Shown: positions 32,794 through 42,318, counted from the first letter of the stretch. The stretch: 46,777 bases of DNA from Arthrobacter sp. E3 (GCF_017353415.1 NZ_JAFMPX010000029.1:1-46777); one strand, 5' to 3'. Program-made: numbers and translations. Notes: generated from the sequence alone by a model not told the origin.

Positions 32794-33915
32794 ATGACCG
32801 AGACAAACAGCACGGCACAATCCAGTGTGCACCCGCGGCCCGTGGTGGGCCTGCTGCCCAAATATGCGGCAGGTAAACCTCCAGAGGCCGTGCCTGGGCT
32901 GGAAAGCTTCAAACTATCGTCCAATGAAAACCCGTTGGGACCGGTGCCGGCCGTTCTGGAAGTGCTGCACTCGGCAAGCGGAGTCAACCGCTATCCAGAT
33001 ACGAGCTGCACACTGCTGCGCAACGCCTTGGCCGCGTTCTTCGACGTGCCCGCGGAAGACGTCGTCACGGGTGCCGGCAGCCTGGGCGCGCTGAACCAGA
33101 TCCTGGCTGCGTTTGCTGGTCAAAACACTGACGGCGCCCAAGACGAGGTCGTTTACGCTTGGCGCTCCTTTGAGGCTTACCCCATCTGTGTGGGGCTGGC
33201 CGGGGCAAAAAGCATTCAGGTCCCCGTGCGAGCCGATGGCAGCCATGACTTGGATGCGATGGCGGAAGCCGTTACGAAGAACACCAAGGTTGTGCTGCTG
33301 TGCACGCCAAACAATCCCACCGGCCCGGCACTGTCTGCCCAGGATACTGAGGACTTCATTCGCAGAATCCCAACAAATGTGGTTGTCGTAGTTGATGAGG
33401 CGTACGCGGAGTTTGTTCGGGACGAGCGCGCAGTTGACGGCCTTGCCCTCTACCGCAAATACCCCAATGTCTTGGTGCTCCGAACATTCTCCAAGGCTCA
33501 TGGCATGGCCGGACTTCGGGTGGGCTATTCCATTTCCCAGCCGGGCATCACCCAATACCTCCGAGCCGCGGCAACACCTTTTGCGGTCTCGAGCATTGCG
33601 GAGCAGGCTGCCGTAGCGTCGGTGGAGAACTACGCACAAGTTGTTCAGAGAGTGCAGAGCCTGGTGGATGAGCGCGACCGTGTCACTGCGGGACTCGCGG
33701 CTCTTGGCTGGTCCGTCCCTGACGCGCAGGGAAACTTCGTCTGGCTGGAACTCGGTGTCAACACCCAAGAGTTTGCGGCATTGGCCCAGAGCCATGCCCT
33801 GTCAGTACGGGCCTTTGGCGACGAGGGGGTCCGGGTGAGCATCGGCGAAACCGAAGCGAACACCCGGTTCCTTGAAATCTGTGCCACTTATACAAAAGCG
33901 CCACGACGTTCCTAG
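32794..33915 (+). CDS. HisC/Pat-type aminotransferase
   Basis: A 373-residue fold-type I aminotransferase with FKLSSNENPLGP, CTPNNPTGPA, VVDEAYAEF and the PLP-lysine motif LRTFSKAHGMAGLRVGY. The sequence fits histidinol-phosphate and the closely related aromatic aminotransferases (Pat); no other his gene is near. Since it precedes a 2-oxoacid dehydrogenase operon, an amino acid transaminase role is at least as likely as histidine synthesis. Confidence 0.85.
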   Translation: MTETNSTAQSSVHPRPVVGLLPKYAAGKPPEAVPGLESFKLSSNENPLGPVPAVLEVLHSASGVNRYPDTSCTLLRNALAAFFDVPAEDVVTGAGSLGALNQILAAFAGQNTDGAQDEVVYAWRSFEAYPICVGLAGAKSIQVPVRADGSHDLDAMAEAVTKNTKVVLLCTPNNPTGPALSAQDTEDFIRRIPTNVVVVVDEAYAEFVRDERAVDGLALYRKYPNVLVLRTFSKAHGMAGLRVGYSISQPGITQYLRAAATPFAVSSIAEQAAVASVENYAQVVQRVQSLVDERDRVTAGLAALGWSVPDAQGNFVWLELGVNTQEFAALAQSHALSVRAFGDEGVRVSIGETEANTRFLEICATYTKAPRRS

Positions 33916-33955
33916 CGGTTAACAAGGCATGTTTTGCCTGTCTGTACCGATACAG

Positions 33956-33983
33956 TTGTAAATCGAAAACGAATATATATACA
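33956..33983 (+). promoter_or_regulatory. Possible promoter of the 2-oxoacid dehydrogenase operon
   Basis: TTGTAA (33956-33961) and TATACA (33978-33983) are 16 nt apart in an unusually AT-rich region. The -10 box overlaps the left arm of the large dyad, so a protein bound there would affect transcription. A separate CTGTA-CCGA-TACAG repeat (33942-33955) lies directly upstream of the -35. Confidence 0.4.
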
Positions 33984-34016
33984 CCATCAGGAATGCATTC
34001 CAGAGAAGGTATATAT
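33975..34016. promoter_or_regulatory. 42-bp nested dyad, putative operator
   Basis: A 12-bp perfect palindrome GGAATGCATTCC (33990-34001) sits exactly inside two outer arms ATATATAC (33975-33982) and GTATATAT (34009-34016). All share one centre (33995/33996), with 7 unpaired bases on each side. It lies about 60-100 nt before the E1alpha ATG in a GC-rich genome. Such symmetric AT-rich sites suit an Lrp/AsnC- or TetR/GntR-type regulator; which protein is unknown. Confidence 0.55.
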
Positions 34017-34077
34017 CGACACCAACGAGTCGGGACAGGGCTATTTGCCTCTGGAATTCGGCAGACGAGGAGACAGT

Positions 34078-35328
34078 ATGGGCTCCGCCCAAGAAGCTGC
34101 TGCAGGGATAGTCCGCACGGACCCCGACGCCACAGATCCGTATGCATCTACGCGCCCTCATGCAGGGGAGTCTGCTGGTGTTTTGCGCAGCAGGGCTGTG
34201 GGGCCGCTGGAGGCCGTGCAGCTGCTTGATGAGCATGGAAATACCCACCACGACGCAACCTTCAGCCCCTATGTTGAGGCTTTGGACGCGGATGCCCTGC
34301 GCGGTTTTTACCGGGACATGGCCACCGTGCGCCGCTTTGACACCGAAGCAACTGCCCTCCAACGACAGGGTGAGCTGGCCCTGTGGGTCCCGGTTGTTGG
34401 TCAAGAAGCAGCCCAGATCGGTTCGGGGCGGGCCATGAACAAGGCCGATTATGCGTTCCCCACTTACCGTGAGCACGGTGTGGCACTAACACGTGGCTTG
34501 GACTTGGCTGACTTGTTGAAGCTCTTCCGCGGTGAATCCAATGGCGGATGGGACCCTCGAGAGTGCAATTTCCACCTTTACACGCTCGTGTTGGCAGCTC
34601 AAGTACCGCACGCCGTCGGCTATGCAATGGGAATCTCCCGCGATCTTGCGGCAGATCCCACCACCGAGCCAGCCGCTGTCACGGCATATTTTGGTGATGG
34701 TTCCAGCAGTGAGGGCGACGTCCACGAATCGATGGTCTTCGCCGCCTCCTACGACGCTCCCGTCGTGTTCTTCTGCCAAAACAACAACTGGGCCATCTCG
34801 GTTCCCTTTGAAGTTCAATCCAAGATCCCGTTGGTGAACCGTGCCGGTGGGTACGGCATCCCAGGGATCCGTGTTGACGGAAACGACGTTCTGGCCGTCT
34901 ACGCAGTGTCCAAGTGGGCGCTTGAACATGCCCGCAACGGTCAAGGCCCTGTCTTCATTGAGGCCTCCACGTATCGTCTCGGTGCCCACACCACGGCGGA
35001 TGATCCCACCAAGTACAGGATGAGCGCCGAAGAGGAATCCTGGAAGGCGAAGGAACCGCTGCTGCGCCTGGAGGCATACCTGCGCTCCGAGGGCCTCGCC
35101 GATGACGCCTTTTTTGAGCAAGTGAAGAACGACGGCGACGAGCTGGCTGCGCATGTCCGCAAAGCAACGCTGGCGTTGGGTGGGGCTGACATTCGACAAA
35201 AATTCGCCACCGTCTACGCCCAAGCACATCCCCTGGTCGCTGAAGAGTTGGCCTGGTTTGAAAACTATGAGGCTTCCTTTGGTGATGCCCAATCCCAGCC
35301 TTCCACCACGCAGGGCGGTGCAGCATGA
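34078..35328 (+). CDS. 2-oxoacid dehydrogenase E1 alpha subunit
   Basis: A 416-residue E1alpha with the thiamine pyrophosphate motif GDGSSSEGDVHES...QNNNW (GDG near residue 206) and the Y-R-L-G-A-H-T-T-A-D-D-P phosphorylation-loop-like segment. With the next two genes it forms a pyruvate or branched-chain 2-oxoacid dehydrogenase. ATG 34078 is chosen, after GAGGAG; the frame runs in from 33934 through the promoter region. Its stop overlaps the E1beta start (ATGA). Confidence 0.9.
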   Translation: MGSAQEAAAGIVRTDPDATDPYASTRPHAGESAGVLRSRAVGPLEAVQLLDEHGNTHHDATFSPYVEALDADALRGFYRDMATVRRFDTEATALQRQGELALWVPVVGQEAAQIGSGRAMNKADYAFPTYREHGVALTRGLDLADLLKLFRGESNGGWDPRECNFHLYTLVLAAQVPHAVGYAMGISRDLAADPTTEPAAVTAYFGDGSSSEGDVHESMVFAASYDAPVVFFCQNNNWAISVPFEVQSKIPLVNRAGGYGIPGIRVDGNDVLAVYAVSKWALEHARNGQGPVFIEASTYRLGAHTTADDPTKYRMSAEEESWKAKEPLLRLEAYLRSEGLADDAFFEQVKNDGDELAAHVRKATLALGGADIRQKFATVYAQAHPLVAEELAWFENYEASFGDAQSQPSTTQGGAA

Positions 35329-36299
35329 GCACAATGACCATTGCCAAGGCCATCAACGAAGGCCTGAGAGCCACCTTGCGGAACGACCCCAAGAGTTTTT
35401 TGATGGGCGAGGACATAGGCTCACTTGGTGGCGTGTACCGCGTCACTGAGGGACTTAAGGCGGAATTCGGCGCTCACCGTGTCATGGATACGCCGCTGGC
35501 CGAGTCCGGCATCATCGGAACCGCCATCGGCATGGCCCTGCGCGGGCACCGTCCCATCTGTGAGATCCAGTTCGACGGCTTCGTGTTCCCAGCCTTCAAC
35601 CAAATTACGACGCAGCTGGCAAAGATCCACACGCGCTCAGACGGCCAGCTTAGCGCGCCTGTGGTCATTCGCATTCCGTACGGTGGCGGTATCGGCTCCA
35701 TTGAGCATCATTCCGAGTCGCCCGAAGCGCTGTTTGCGCACACGCCCGGCCTGCGCATCATCACCCCTTCCAACGCAAACGATGCCTACTGGATGATCCA
35801 GCAGGCCGTCGAGTGCAAGGATCCGGTAATCTTCTTTGAGCCCAAGCGCCGCTACTGGCTCAAGGGCGAGGTTGACACCGAAAATGCCCCGGGTGATCCT
35901 TTTAAGGCCCATGTGGTTCGCGAAGGCACGGACGCCACTTTAGTGGTCTATGGCCCGCTTGTGCCGGTAGCCCTGGCCGCAGCCAATGCGGCCGCCGAGG
36001 ACGGGCACAGTGTTGAAGTCATTGACTTGCGCTCCATCTCCCCGATCGACTTCGATGCGCTAGAGACGTCCGTGAACAAGACTGGCCGGCTCGTTGTGGC
36101 CCATGAAGCCCCCACCTTTGGTGGCATCGGTGGCGAAATTGCTTCCCGTATCAGTGAACGCTGCTTTTATTCGCTCGAAGCCCCGGCAATCCGTGTGGGC
36201 GGGTTCCACATGCCCTACCCGGTGGCACGCGTTGAAGAACACTACCTGCCGGACATCGACCGCATGTTGGAGGCGTTGGATCGCGCCTTCGCATACTAG
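35325..36299 (+). CDS. 2-oxoacid dehydrogenase E1 beta subunit
   Basis: A 324-residue transketolase-like subunit with FLMGEDIGSLGGVYRVTEGL, DTPLAESGIIGTAIGMAL and RIPYGGGIGSIEHHSESPEA, typical of PdhB/BkdA2. The N-terminal pyrimidine-binding and C-terminal transketolase domains are complete. It is translationally coupled to E1alpha by a 4-nt overlap and lies 12 nt before the E2 gene. Confidence 0.92.
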   Translation: MSTMTIAKAINEGLRATLRNDPKSFLMGEDIGSLGGVYRVTEGLKAEFGAHRVMDTPLAESGIIGTAIGMALRGHRPICEIQFDGFVFPAFNQITTQLAKIHTRSDGQLSAPVVIRIPYGGGIGSIEHHSESPEALFAHTPGLRIITPSNANDAYWMIQQAVECKDPVIFFEPKRRYWLKGEVDTENAPGDPFKAHVVREGTDATLVVYGPLVPVALAAANAAAEDGHSVEVIDLRSISPIDFDALETSVNKTGRLVVAHEAPTFGGIGGEIASRISERCFYSLEAPAIRVGGFHMPYPVARVEEHYLPDIDRMLEALDRAFAY

Positions 36300-36311
36300 G
36301 AAGGCCGCACC

Positions 36312-37658
36312 ATGTCGAACCTTTTCCTGTTCAAATTGCCTGATGTTGGCGAAGGCCTGACAGAGGCTGAAATCGTCTCCTGGAAGGTCAAGCTCGGAGA
36401 CATCGTCGCCATCAACGACGTGATCGTGGAGATCGAAACAGCCAAGTCGATCGTCGAATTGCCTTCTCCGCACGCTGGGATGGTGGCCCAGTTGATGGTG
36501 GCCGAGGGTGAAACGGTGGAAGTTGGCACGGCCATCATCGCCATCGGCTCCGAAGTTGCGGCGGTGGACGCCCCCGTGACTCCTGCTGCTGCTCCAGTCG
36601 CCGCGGCTGATTCTGCCGACACTGACGTCATGAAGCCGCTGGTGGGCTCCGGTCCCAAGGCCGACGCCGTCAAACGCCGCCCGCGTCTTGGTGCGTCGTC
36701 CGCCGTGCACGTCCAAGCAGCACCTGCGGCAGCCCAGAGCGCAGTTTTGGTCGCTGCGCCGGCCAAGCCAAACCACGTGCTGGCCAAGCCTCCGGTGCGG
36801 AAGGCTGCCAAAAACCTGGGCATCGACTTGAATGATGTTTCGGCGACTGGTTTGCGCGGTGAAGTGACCAAGAAGGACCTGCTCAGCTACCAGGACCAAC
36901 GGACAGCCGAGCAAGACGGGGCCGGTACATTTTGGGCACCAGCCAAGGGAAGCGGCCTAGCAGATGACCCGCGTGTGGAGCGCATCAAAGTCAAGGGCGT
37001 GCGCAAGGCAACTGCCAAGGCCATGGTGGAAAGTGCGTTCTCTGCCCCTCATGTGAGCATCTTCGTGGACGTTGACGCGTCCCGCACCATGGAATTCGTC
37101 AAACGCCTGAAAGTTTCCCGAGATTTCGAGAGCATCAAGGTCTCACCCCTGCTGATTCTGGCCAAGGCCGTGATTTGGGCGGCGGCACGCAACCCATCCG
37201 TCAATGCGACGTGGACAGGGGACGAGATCATCATCAAGCACTTCATGAACTTGGGCATTGCAGCAGCAACCCCGAGGGGGCTCATGGTGCCGAACATCAA
37301 GGATGCACAAAACCTGTCCTTGAAGGAGTTGGCCATTGCGCTGAATTCCTTGGCCGCCACAGCCCGCGCCGGTAAGACACAGCCTTCTGACATGCAGGGC
37401 GGCTCATTGACAGTGACCAATATCGGAGCCCTTGGCATCGACACCGGCACACCCATCATCAACCCCGGTGAGGTTGCGATCGTGGCCTTCGGCACGATCA
37501 AGCAAAAGCCGTGGGTCCTTGATGGTGAAGTCATCCCGCGCTGGATCACCACCCTGGGCGGTTCTTTTGACCACCGTGTGGTGGACGGTGACCTGTCTGC
37601 ACGGTTCATGGCTGATGTGGCGGCGATCATGGAAGAGCCTGCGCTCCTACTCGACTGA
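36312..37658 (+). CDS. Dihydrolipoamide acyltransferase E2
   Basis: The 448-residue product has one lipoyl domain (residues 1-80; lipoylated Lys45 in ETAKS), an Ala/Pro linker, a peripheral-subunit-binding domain (about 153-190; [18 protein letters not shown]) and a catalytic core with the HRVVDGD active-site motif (His near 421). It transfers the acyl group to CoA. The dihydrolipoamide dehydrogenase (E3) gene is not in the window, as is usual when E3 is shared. Substrate may be pyruvate or branched-chain 2-oxoacids. Confidence 0.92.
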   Translation: MSNLFLFKLPDVGEGLTEAEIVSWKVKLGDIVAINDVIVEIETAKSIVELPSPHAGMVAQLMVAEGETVEVGTAIIAIGSEVAAVDAPVTPAAAPVAAADSADTDVMKPLVGSGPKADAVKRRPRLGASSAVHVQAAPAAAQSAVLVAAPAKPNHVLAKPPVRKAAKNLGIDLNDVSATGLRGEVTKKDLLSYQDQRTAEQDGAGTFWAPAKGSGLADDPRVERIKVKGVRKATAKAMVESAFSAPHVSIFVDVDASRTMEFVKRLKVSRDFESIKVSPLLILAKAVIWAAARNPSVNATWTGDEIIIKHFMNLGIAAATPRGLMVPNIKDAQNLSLKELAIALNSLAATARAGKTQPSDMQGGSLTVTNIGALGIDTGTPIINPGEVAIVAFGTIKQKPWVLDGEVIPRWITTLGGSFDHRVVDGDLSARFMADVAAIMEEPALLLD

Positions 37659-37771
37659 ACGGATTAACTGAGCCGATGGATCGATCTGAGTGTGGGACCT
37701 CCCAGCCCACTCATAAAAAACAGCCAGCTTGCGTCCCGGGGCATCCCAGTTCCAGGACACATGCTGGAACC

Positions 37772-38557
37772 ATGAGGGAAGCCGAGTTCATGGCGGGCGG
37801 GCGCAGCCGCTCATCTGTTGGTACGTGGTTTCACTGGCAAGGCCGGGCCGCGGTGGCGCTGTTGATGGTGGCAGTGCTGCTGGTGGTTGCCTTCTCCGCC
37901 GTCGCCTATGCGGCCGTGCCGCCCAAGGGTGCTGTGACCGACGTTCACGTCGATATGATCGGCGATTCCCTCAGTACGGGGTTCAAAACTCCAGGGGTCA
38001 CTTGGCCGGACCAGGAGCAGACGCTCATCGCCGACACGGGGTTGAAAGCGGATATTACCAACGCCTCGGAGAACGGTGCCGGCTATGTCCAGTCAGGGGA
38101 GGCTGGCGACGTGTTCTTGGATCTGGCTAACCGGGTCGTCAACTCGCAGTCGCAGGTGGTGGTCCTCTTTGGCTCCGACAACGACACCGGACAATCGGGA
38201 CTTGCCGAGGCCGTACAAACGGTCTTGGATCGGGTCAAGGTGCTGGCTCCGCAGGCCAGAGTGATCATGGTGGGCCCCACGTCCGAATCAAATGACGCTG
38301 ATGGGCAGCTGACTTCGATCATTTCGGCTCTTTCACAGTCAGCGGCCACCTACAGGGTGCACTTCGTGGACCCTGTAGCCCTTGGCTGGTTCCAGGGCGC
38401 GGATAACCAGTATCTGAGCAGCGACATGGAGCATCCCAATGCCGCAGGTGAAGCATACTTGGCTCAACACATGGAACCTGTTCTGGCGCCAGCAATAGCG
38501 AATGCCATGCATCACGACGGGTTGTGGGACGGTGCGTTCAGCAAGGCACGCCCTTAG
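37772..38557 (+). CDS. SGNH/GDSL-type hydrolase with N-terminal membrane anchor
   Basis: A protein of about 261 residues with an N-terminal hydrophobic helix (about residues 25-47) and the SGNH hydrolase block I DMIGDSLSTGF. It also has a possible block III Asn in FGSDND and a C-terminal block V DMEHPNAAGEAYLAQ, giving a Ser-Asp-His set. It is probably exported and acts on an ester or acetyl group at the cell surface. ATG 37772 is chosen; 37790 and 37676 are open alternatives, and no strong ribosome binding site settles it. Confidence 0.8.
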   Translation: MREAEFMAGGRSRSSVGTWFHWQGRAAVALLMVAVLLVVAFSAVAYAAVPPKGAVTDVHVDMIGDSLSTGFKTPGVTWPDQEQTLIADTGLKADITNASENGAGYVQSGEAGDVFLDLANRVVNSQSQVVVLFGSDNDTGQSGLAEAVQTVLDRVKVLAPQARVIMVGPTSESNDADGQLTSIISALSQSAATYRVHFVDPVALGWFQGADNQYLSSDMEHPNAAGEAYLAQHMEPVLAPAIANAMHHDGLWDGAFSKARP

Positions 38558-38563
38558 CGGCAC

Positions 38564-39880
38564 CTAAAGTTCACCCAAGGCACTTGCCAGCACGGGTGCC
38601 AGCCGCTTAACTCCTTCGCGCAGAGCCTCCGGCGGCACCGCACTGAAAGCCAAGCGCAGTTTGTTGCTGGGACCGTCGTCTGCAGAGAAAGCGGCACCCG
38701 GGACGAACACCACACCAGCATCGATCCCTTTGTACAGCAGTGGGTAGGTGTCGATTCCCTCAGGCAAGGTGAGCCAGACAAAGAACCCACCTTCGGGACG
38801 GGTCCAGCTGACTCCTTCAGGCATGAATTCATCAAGTGCGCCAAGCAGGGCGGCACACCGCTGGGCGTACAGTTCCCGGTAGGTGGCGATTTGTCCCTGC
38901 CAATCATATTTGTTCAGGTATTCGCTGACGAGAAGCTGATTGAATGTGGGTGGGCAAAGTGTGACCGCCTCACTGGCCAGGTAGTAACGCTGCTTGAGAT
39001 GGGCTGGCACCAGCGCCCAGCCAATGCGCAGTCCGGGAGCAAAGATCTTCGAAAACGAGCCCAAATACAGCACGTCCTCGGGGTTTGCGGCGCGCAATGG
39101 CTGCGGCAGGACGCCGTCGAACTTCAACAGGCCGTAGGGGTTGTCCTCCAGCACCAAGATATTCGCTTCACGACATATGTCGACAATTTCCTGCCGACGT
39201 TCAGGAGCCAGCATCACCCCGGATGGATTGTTGAAATTGGGAATCGTGTACAGCAACTTGATGGTTTTGCCTTCGCCTTGCACGCGGGCGATGGTGCTGC
39301 GGAGCTCGTCCGGAATCAGACCGTGTTCATCTCCGGCAACAGGCTGGATGTCCACCTCATAAGCTTCAAAGGTGTTGAGGGCACCGACGTAGGTGGGGTT
39401 TTCCAGCAGGATCACATCGCCAGGATTGCAAAAGACCTTGGCGGCGACGTCCTGCGCGGACTGCGAGCCGGCTGTAATCACCACGTTGTCCGGGTCCGCG
39501 CCAACGATGCCCTCGGCTGCCATCACCTGGCAAATTTGGGTGCGCAGTTCCAAGGTGCCCTGACCTCCGCCATACTGCAGTGCTTCCAAACCATGCTCGG
39601 AAATGATGGCGGACGCTGTGGCTGCCAGCCGGTCCAACGGCAGCGATTGCAAGTAAGGATTGCCACCAGCCAGTGACACGAGACCCGGCTGCATGGAAAT
39701 TTCAAACACATCACGCACAGCCGACTGCTTGATGTTGGCTGCACGGGAGGACAGCAGGGACTCGTGCCGGTGAGCAGATTGAACCGGCGCAGCTCCTTGC
39801 TGTGCCCTGACCAAGGCGTCGACGGTTTCTTCGGACAATGATTCGGCGGCTGCATTGGCGCCAGAGCTTGGAGTGTTCAC
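38564..39880 (-). CDS. PLP-dependent aminotransferase, LysN/2-aminoadipate-type
   Basis: The 438-residue product has VSLAGGNPYLQSLP, YTIPNFNNPSG, the LVLEDNPYGLL segment and the PLP-lysine motif YLGSFSKIFAPGLRIGW, typical of the MocR/AAT-like family without an HTH domain (2-aminoadipate or broad-specificity transaminases). It ends 6 nt from the convergent SGNH gene. Substrate is not settled. Confidence 0.88.
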   Translation of the reverse strand: MNTPSSGANAAAESLSEETVDALVRAQQGAAPVQSAHRHESLLSSRAANIKQSAVRDVFEISMQPGLVSLAGGNPYLQSLPLDRLAATASAIISEHGLEALQYGGGQGTLELRTQICQVMAAEGIVGADPDNVVITAGSQSAQDVAAKVFCNPGDVILLENPTYVGALNTFEAYEVDIQPVAGDEHGLIPDELRSTIARVQGEGKTIKLLYTIPNFNNPSGVMLAPERRQEIVDICREANILVLEDNPYGLLKFDGVLPQPLRAANPEDVLYLGSFSKIFAPGLRIGWALVPAHLKQRYYLASEAVTLCPPTFNQLLVSEYLNKYDWQGQIATYRELYAQRCAALLGALDEFMPEGVSWTRPEGGFFVWLTLPEGIDTYPLLYKGIDAGVVFVPGAAFSADDGPSNKLRLAFSAVPPEALREGVKRLAPVLASALGEL

Positions 39881-39939
39881 GTGCTCAGGATATAACCATT
39901 GTTGCTAAATAGGCATCAAAAGTTTTTCCAAGGTGACTG

Positions 39940-40560
39940 CTATTTCAGACTCAGTGCCTCACTCAACGTTTTTCCATTGATGGTGATGGCCACGGGTGCG
40001 CCCGCTGCTTGCTGGGCCGTGAGGGAAAGCTGCTGTTCAACGCGTGGGATGTCGCATTCCCCGCCCATGGTGAGGGTGCCGGTCAGATGTGCGGTGACGG
40101 TGCCCCCGGAGCGGTCAATTGAATCCACCGTGAGCCGGGATTGCCACAGTGTGTTGACAAGCCCGGACTGGCCGATTTCTTCGGAGTGGTTCTCCAACAG
40201 GGTCCGCAACGCCCCCTCCACGGGGTCCGTAAAGCTGACTGCCGGGCTGGTCACGGCAACGGCGCTGTCACCGCAGCCCACCGTGGGACCCGAGGTCCCG
40301 CCGTCGGCCATGGCAATGTAAAACAACGTGACCGACGCGTTTTTGGGAAGCACGGTCGGTTCCATTGAATCCGTTGGAACGTTCGACGCCGGAGCCAGGG
40401 TTCCGCTGGTTGCCGAGGCCGGCGTCGTGGTTGCCGAGGCCGCGGTGGTGGCGGGGGCAGGCGCCGTGGCCGATGGCGTCGGATTGCCCGTGCAGCCAGC
40501 CAAAATCAAGGCCCCAGTTGCCAGCACTGCGGTGATTGACCACTTTCCCATGCTGCGCAT
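39940..40560 (-). CDS. GerMN-domain lipoprotein
   Basis: The 206-residue product has a signal sequence with a lipobox LAGC (Cys near residue 23), a Thr/Ala/Pro-rich linker and a C-terminal GerMN domain (about residues 80-205; VTLFYIAM, DPVEGALRTLLE, TVTAHLTGTL). GerMN proteins in actinobacteria are surface lipoproteins of uncertain role, sometimes linked to cell-envelope signalling. ATG 40560 is supported by GGGAGG 5 nt upstream. Confidence 0.82.
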   Translation of the reverse strand: MRSMGKWSITAVLATGALILAGCTGNPTPSATAPAPATTAASATTTPASATSGTLAPASNVPTDSMEPTVLPKNASVTLFYIAMADGGTSGPTVGCGDSAVAVTSPAVSFTDPVEGALRTLLENHSEEIGQSGLVNTLWQSRLTVDSIDRSGGTVTAHLTGTLTMGGECDIPRVEQQLSLTAQQAAGAPVAITINGKTLSEALSLK

Positions 40561-40711
40561 GGCGACCTCCCGGTGAACTTCGGGGGACAAGCAATGTCCC
40601 ATGGAACCAAGTTAGGCGCGGCGGGCCGACAGAACCAGAGGTTGAGGAAAAAAGGGGACTCAACCGCAATGTTGTCGCGGTCAGGTCACAGTGCTCGTGC
40701 GCACACAGACG

Positions 40712-41809
40712 CTAGCTTCCGGACAAAGGTAGGCCGAGTGCGGTGGAAACCGAGTGATGTGTCACGTGTCCGCTGGCAACGTTCAGGCCCGCTGCCAAGG
40801 CAGGATCGGAGGCCAATGCCTTGGCCACCCCGAGATTCGCCAGCGCCAAGGTGTAGCGCAGGGTCACGTTGGTCAGTGCGTAGGTGGAGGTGTTGGGGAC
40901 CGCCCCGGGCATGTTAGCCACACAGTAGAAGATTGAATTGTGGACTTTGAAGGTGGGGTCTTCGTGGGTGGTCGGGTGGGTGTCTTCAAAGCAGCCGCCC
41001 TGGTCCACGGCAATATCCACCAAGACCGAGCCATGCTTCATGCGGGAGACCAGGTCATTGCTGATCAGTTTCGGAGCCTTCGCGCCGGGAATAAGCACAG
41101 AGCCGATGACAAGGTCTGCCTGCAGCACTGCTTTTTCGATTTCCAAGGTATTAGAAGCGAGGGTCTTCAGGCGGCCCTGATATTGGGCATCCAATTCCTG
41201 CAGGCGTGGGATGTCGATGTCAAGGATGGTCACGTCTGCGCCGGAACCGATGGCCATGGCGGCAGCGTTGGAGCCTGAAACGCCGGCTCCGAGGATCACC
41301 ACGTTCGCTGGCCGAACTCCTGGCACCCCGCCCAAAAGGATGCCGCGGCCACCGGCTGGAGCGGTCAGGCATTGGGCGCCGACCTGCACGGAAAGGCGGC
41401 CGGCAACCTCGGACATGGGCGCAAGCAATGGGAGTGAGTGTCCAATTTGGACAGTTTCGTAGGCGATGGCTGTGACCCCGCTGTCCATGAGGGCGTGCGT
41501 GAGTTGGGGGTCGGCAGCCAAGTGCAGAAAGGTGAACAGCACCAAGCCGCGGTGGAAGTAGGAGTACTCGCTGGGAATCGGCTCCTTGACCTTGACTACC
41601 AGAGCGGAGCGGGCCCACAGGTCGCTGGCGTCCGACACCAGCTCAGCTCCTGCGGCGGCGTATTCGGCGTCGCTGATGCCGGAGCCGACGCCGGCATTGT
41701 TTTGCACCAGCACGGTGTGGCCGTGCTTGACGAGCTCATGAACGCCGGAGGTGGTCAGGGCCACGCGAAATTCGTTGTTCTTGATTTCCTGCGGAACACC
41801 AATGATCAT
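40712..41809 (-). CDS. ald: Alanine dehydrogenase
   Basis: The 365-residue product begins MIIGVPQEIKNNEFRVALT and has KVKEPIPSEY, the catalytic-His-like FTFLHLAAD and the NAD-binding VVILGAGVSGSNAA. It converts alanine to pyruvate and ammonia with NAD+. ATG 41809 is chosen over the open upstream frame because AAGGACG lies before it and the family starts here. It lies 92 nt after the HTH gene on the same strand. Confidence 0.95.
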   Translation of the reverse strand: MIIGVPQEIKNNEFRVALTTSGVHELVKHGHTVLVQNNAGVGSGISDAEYAAAGAELVSDASDLWARSALVVKVKEPIPSEYSYFHRGLVLFTFLHLAADPQLTHALMDSGVTAIAYETVQIGHSLPLLAPMSEVAGRLSVQVGAQCLTAPAGGRGILLGGVPGVRPANVVILGAGVSGSNAAAMAIGSGADVTILDIDIPRLQELDAQYQGRLKTLASNTLEIEKAVLQADLVIGSVLIPGAKAPKLISNDLVSRMKHGSVLVDIAVDQGGCFEDTHPTTHEDPTFKVHNSIFYCVANMPGAVPNTSTYALTNVTLRYTLALANLGVAKALASDPALAAGLNVASGHVTHHSVSTALGLPLSGS

Positions 41810-41901
41810 GTTCTTCGTCCTTAATCCCCCGGAAATCCCCGGAATTGAGCCAAGCGCCATCCATGGGCTGAGACTAGCAGAAAGGCGCGTGACGCACCCG
41901 G

Positions 41902-42318
41902 CTACGTGCCGGGGGACCTCTCTTCGGCGGTTTGAGTCGCGGTGTTGTGAGTTGCGTCCTTCTGTGCCAAGAGCCAAGCTGTGACGTCTTGACGGCGAAT
42001 ACGTCGGTGGGAACCGCGGTACTGGACGGCAATCTCGCCACGATCGGTGAGGTTGCGCAGGAAGGTGTGGGAGATCCCCGCCATTTCGGCCGCTTGTGAG
42101 GTCGTGAGGAGTTCCGCCACACTTGCCACGCTGACAGCATCCCCGTTGGAAAGGCGGCGCAACAAGTCGAGCACCGCAGCCCGTGCGCCGTCGTCGAGGC
42201 GGTGCGCAGTCCCGTCGACAAACACTGTCACGTCGTCGCTGCTGGCTAGAGTGCGAGCCAGTGCTGCCTGCTCGGTGGTGTTCAGAGGGGAACTGAGTCT
42301 GGGGGAATCAATCGTCAT
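41902..42318 (-). CDS. Excisionase-type HTH protein resembling a PIN-linked antitoxin
   Basis: A 138-residue protein: an N-terminal half (DVTVFVDGTAHRLDDGARAAVLDLLRRL) like that of HTH antitoxins, then an excisionase/MerR-like helix-turn-helix (LTTSQAAEMAGISHTFLRNLTDRGEIAVQYRGSHRRIRRQDVTAWLL, positions about 70-117). Such proteins are usually encoded just before a PIN-domain toxin. Here the next gene on the strand is ald and none of the window's reading frames is a PIN toxin, so it may be an orphan. Divergent, 35 bp from the oxidoreductase gene. No strong ribosome binding site, so it may be leaderless. Confidence 0.7.
   Translation of the reverse strand: MTIDSPRLSSPLNTTEQAALARTLASSDDVTVFVDGTAHRLDDGARAAVLDLLRRLSNGDAVSVASVAELLTTSQAAEMAGISHTFLRNLTDRGEIAVQYRGSHRRIRRQDVTAWLLAQKDATHNTATQTAEERSPGT

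Noticed and set aside
40640-40665. GGTTGAG/CTCAACC hairpin downstream of ald
   Set aside because: 7-bp stem, 12-nt loop and no U-tract in the transcribed direction; too weak to call a terminator.
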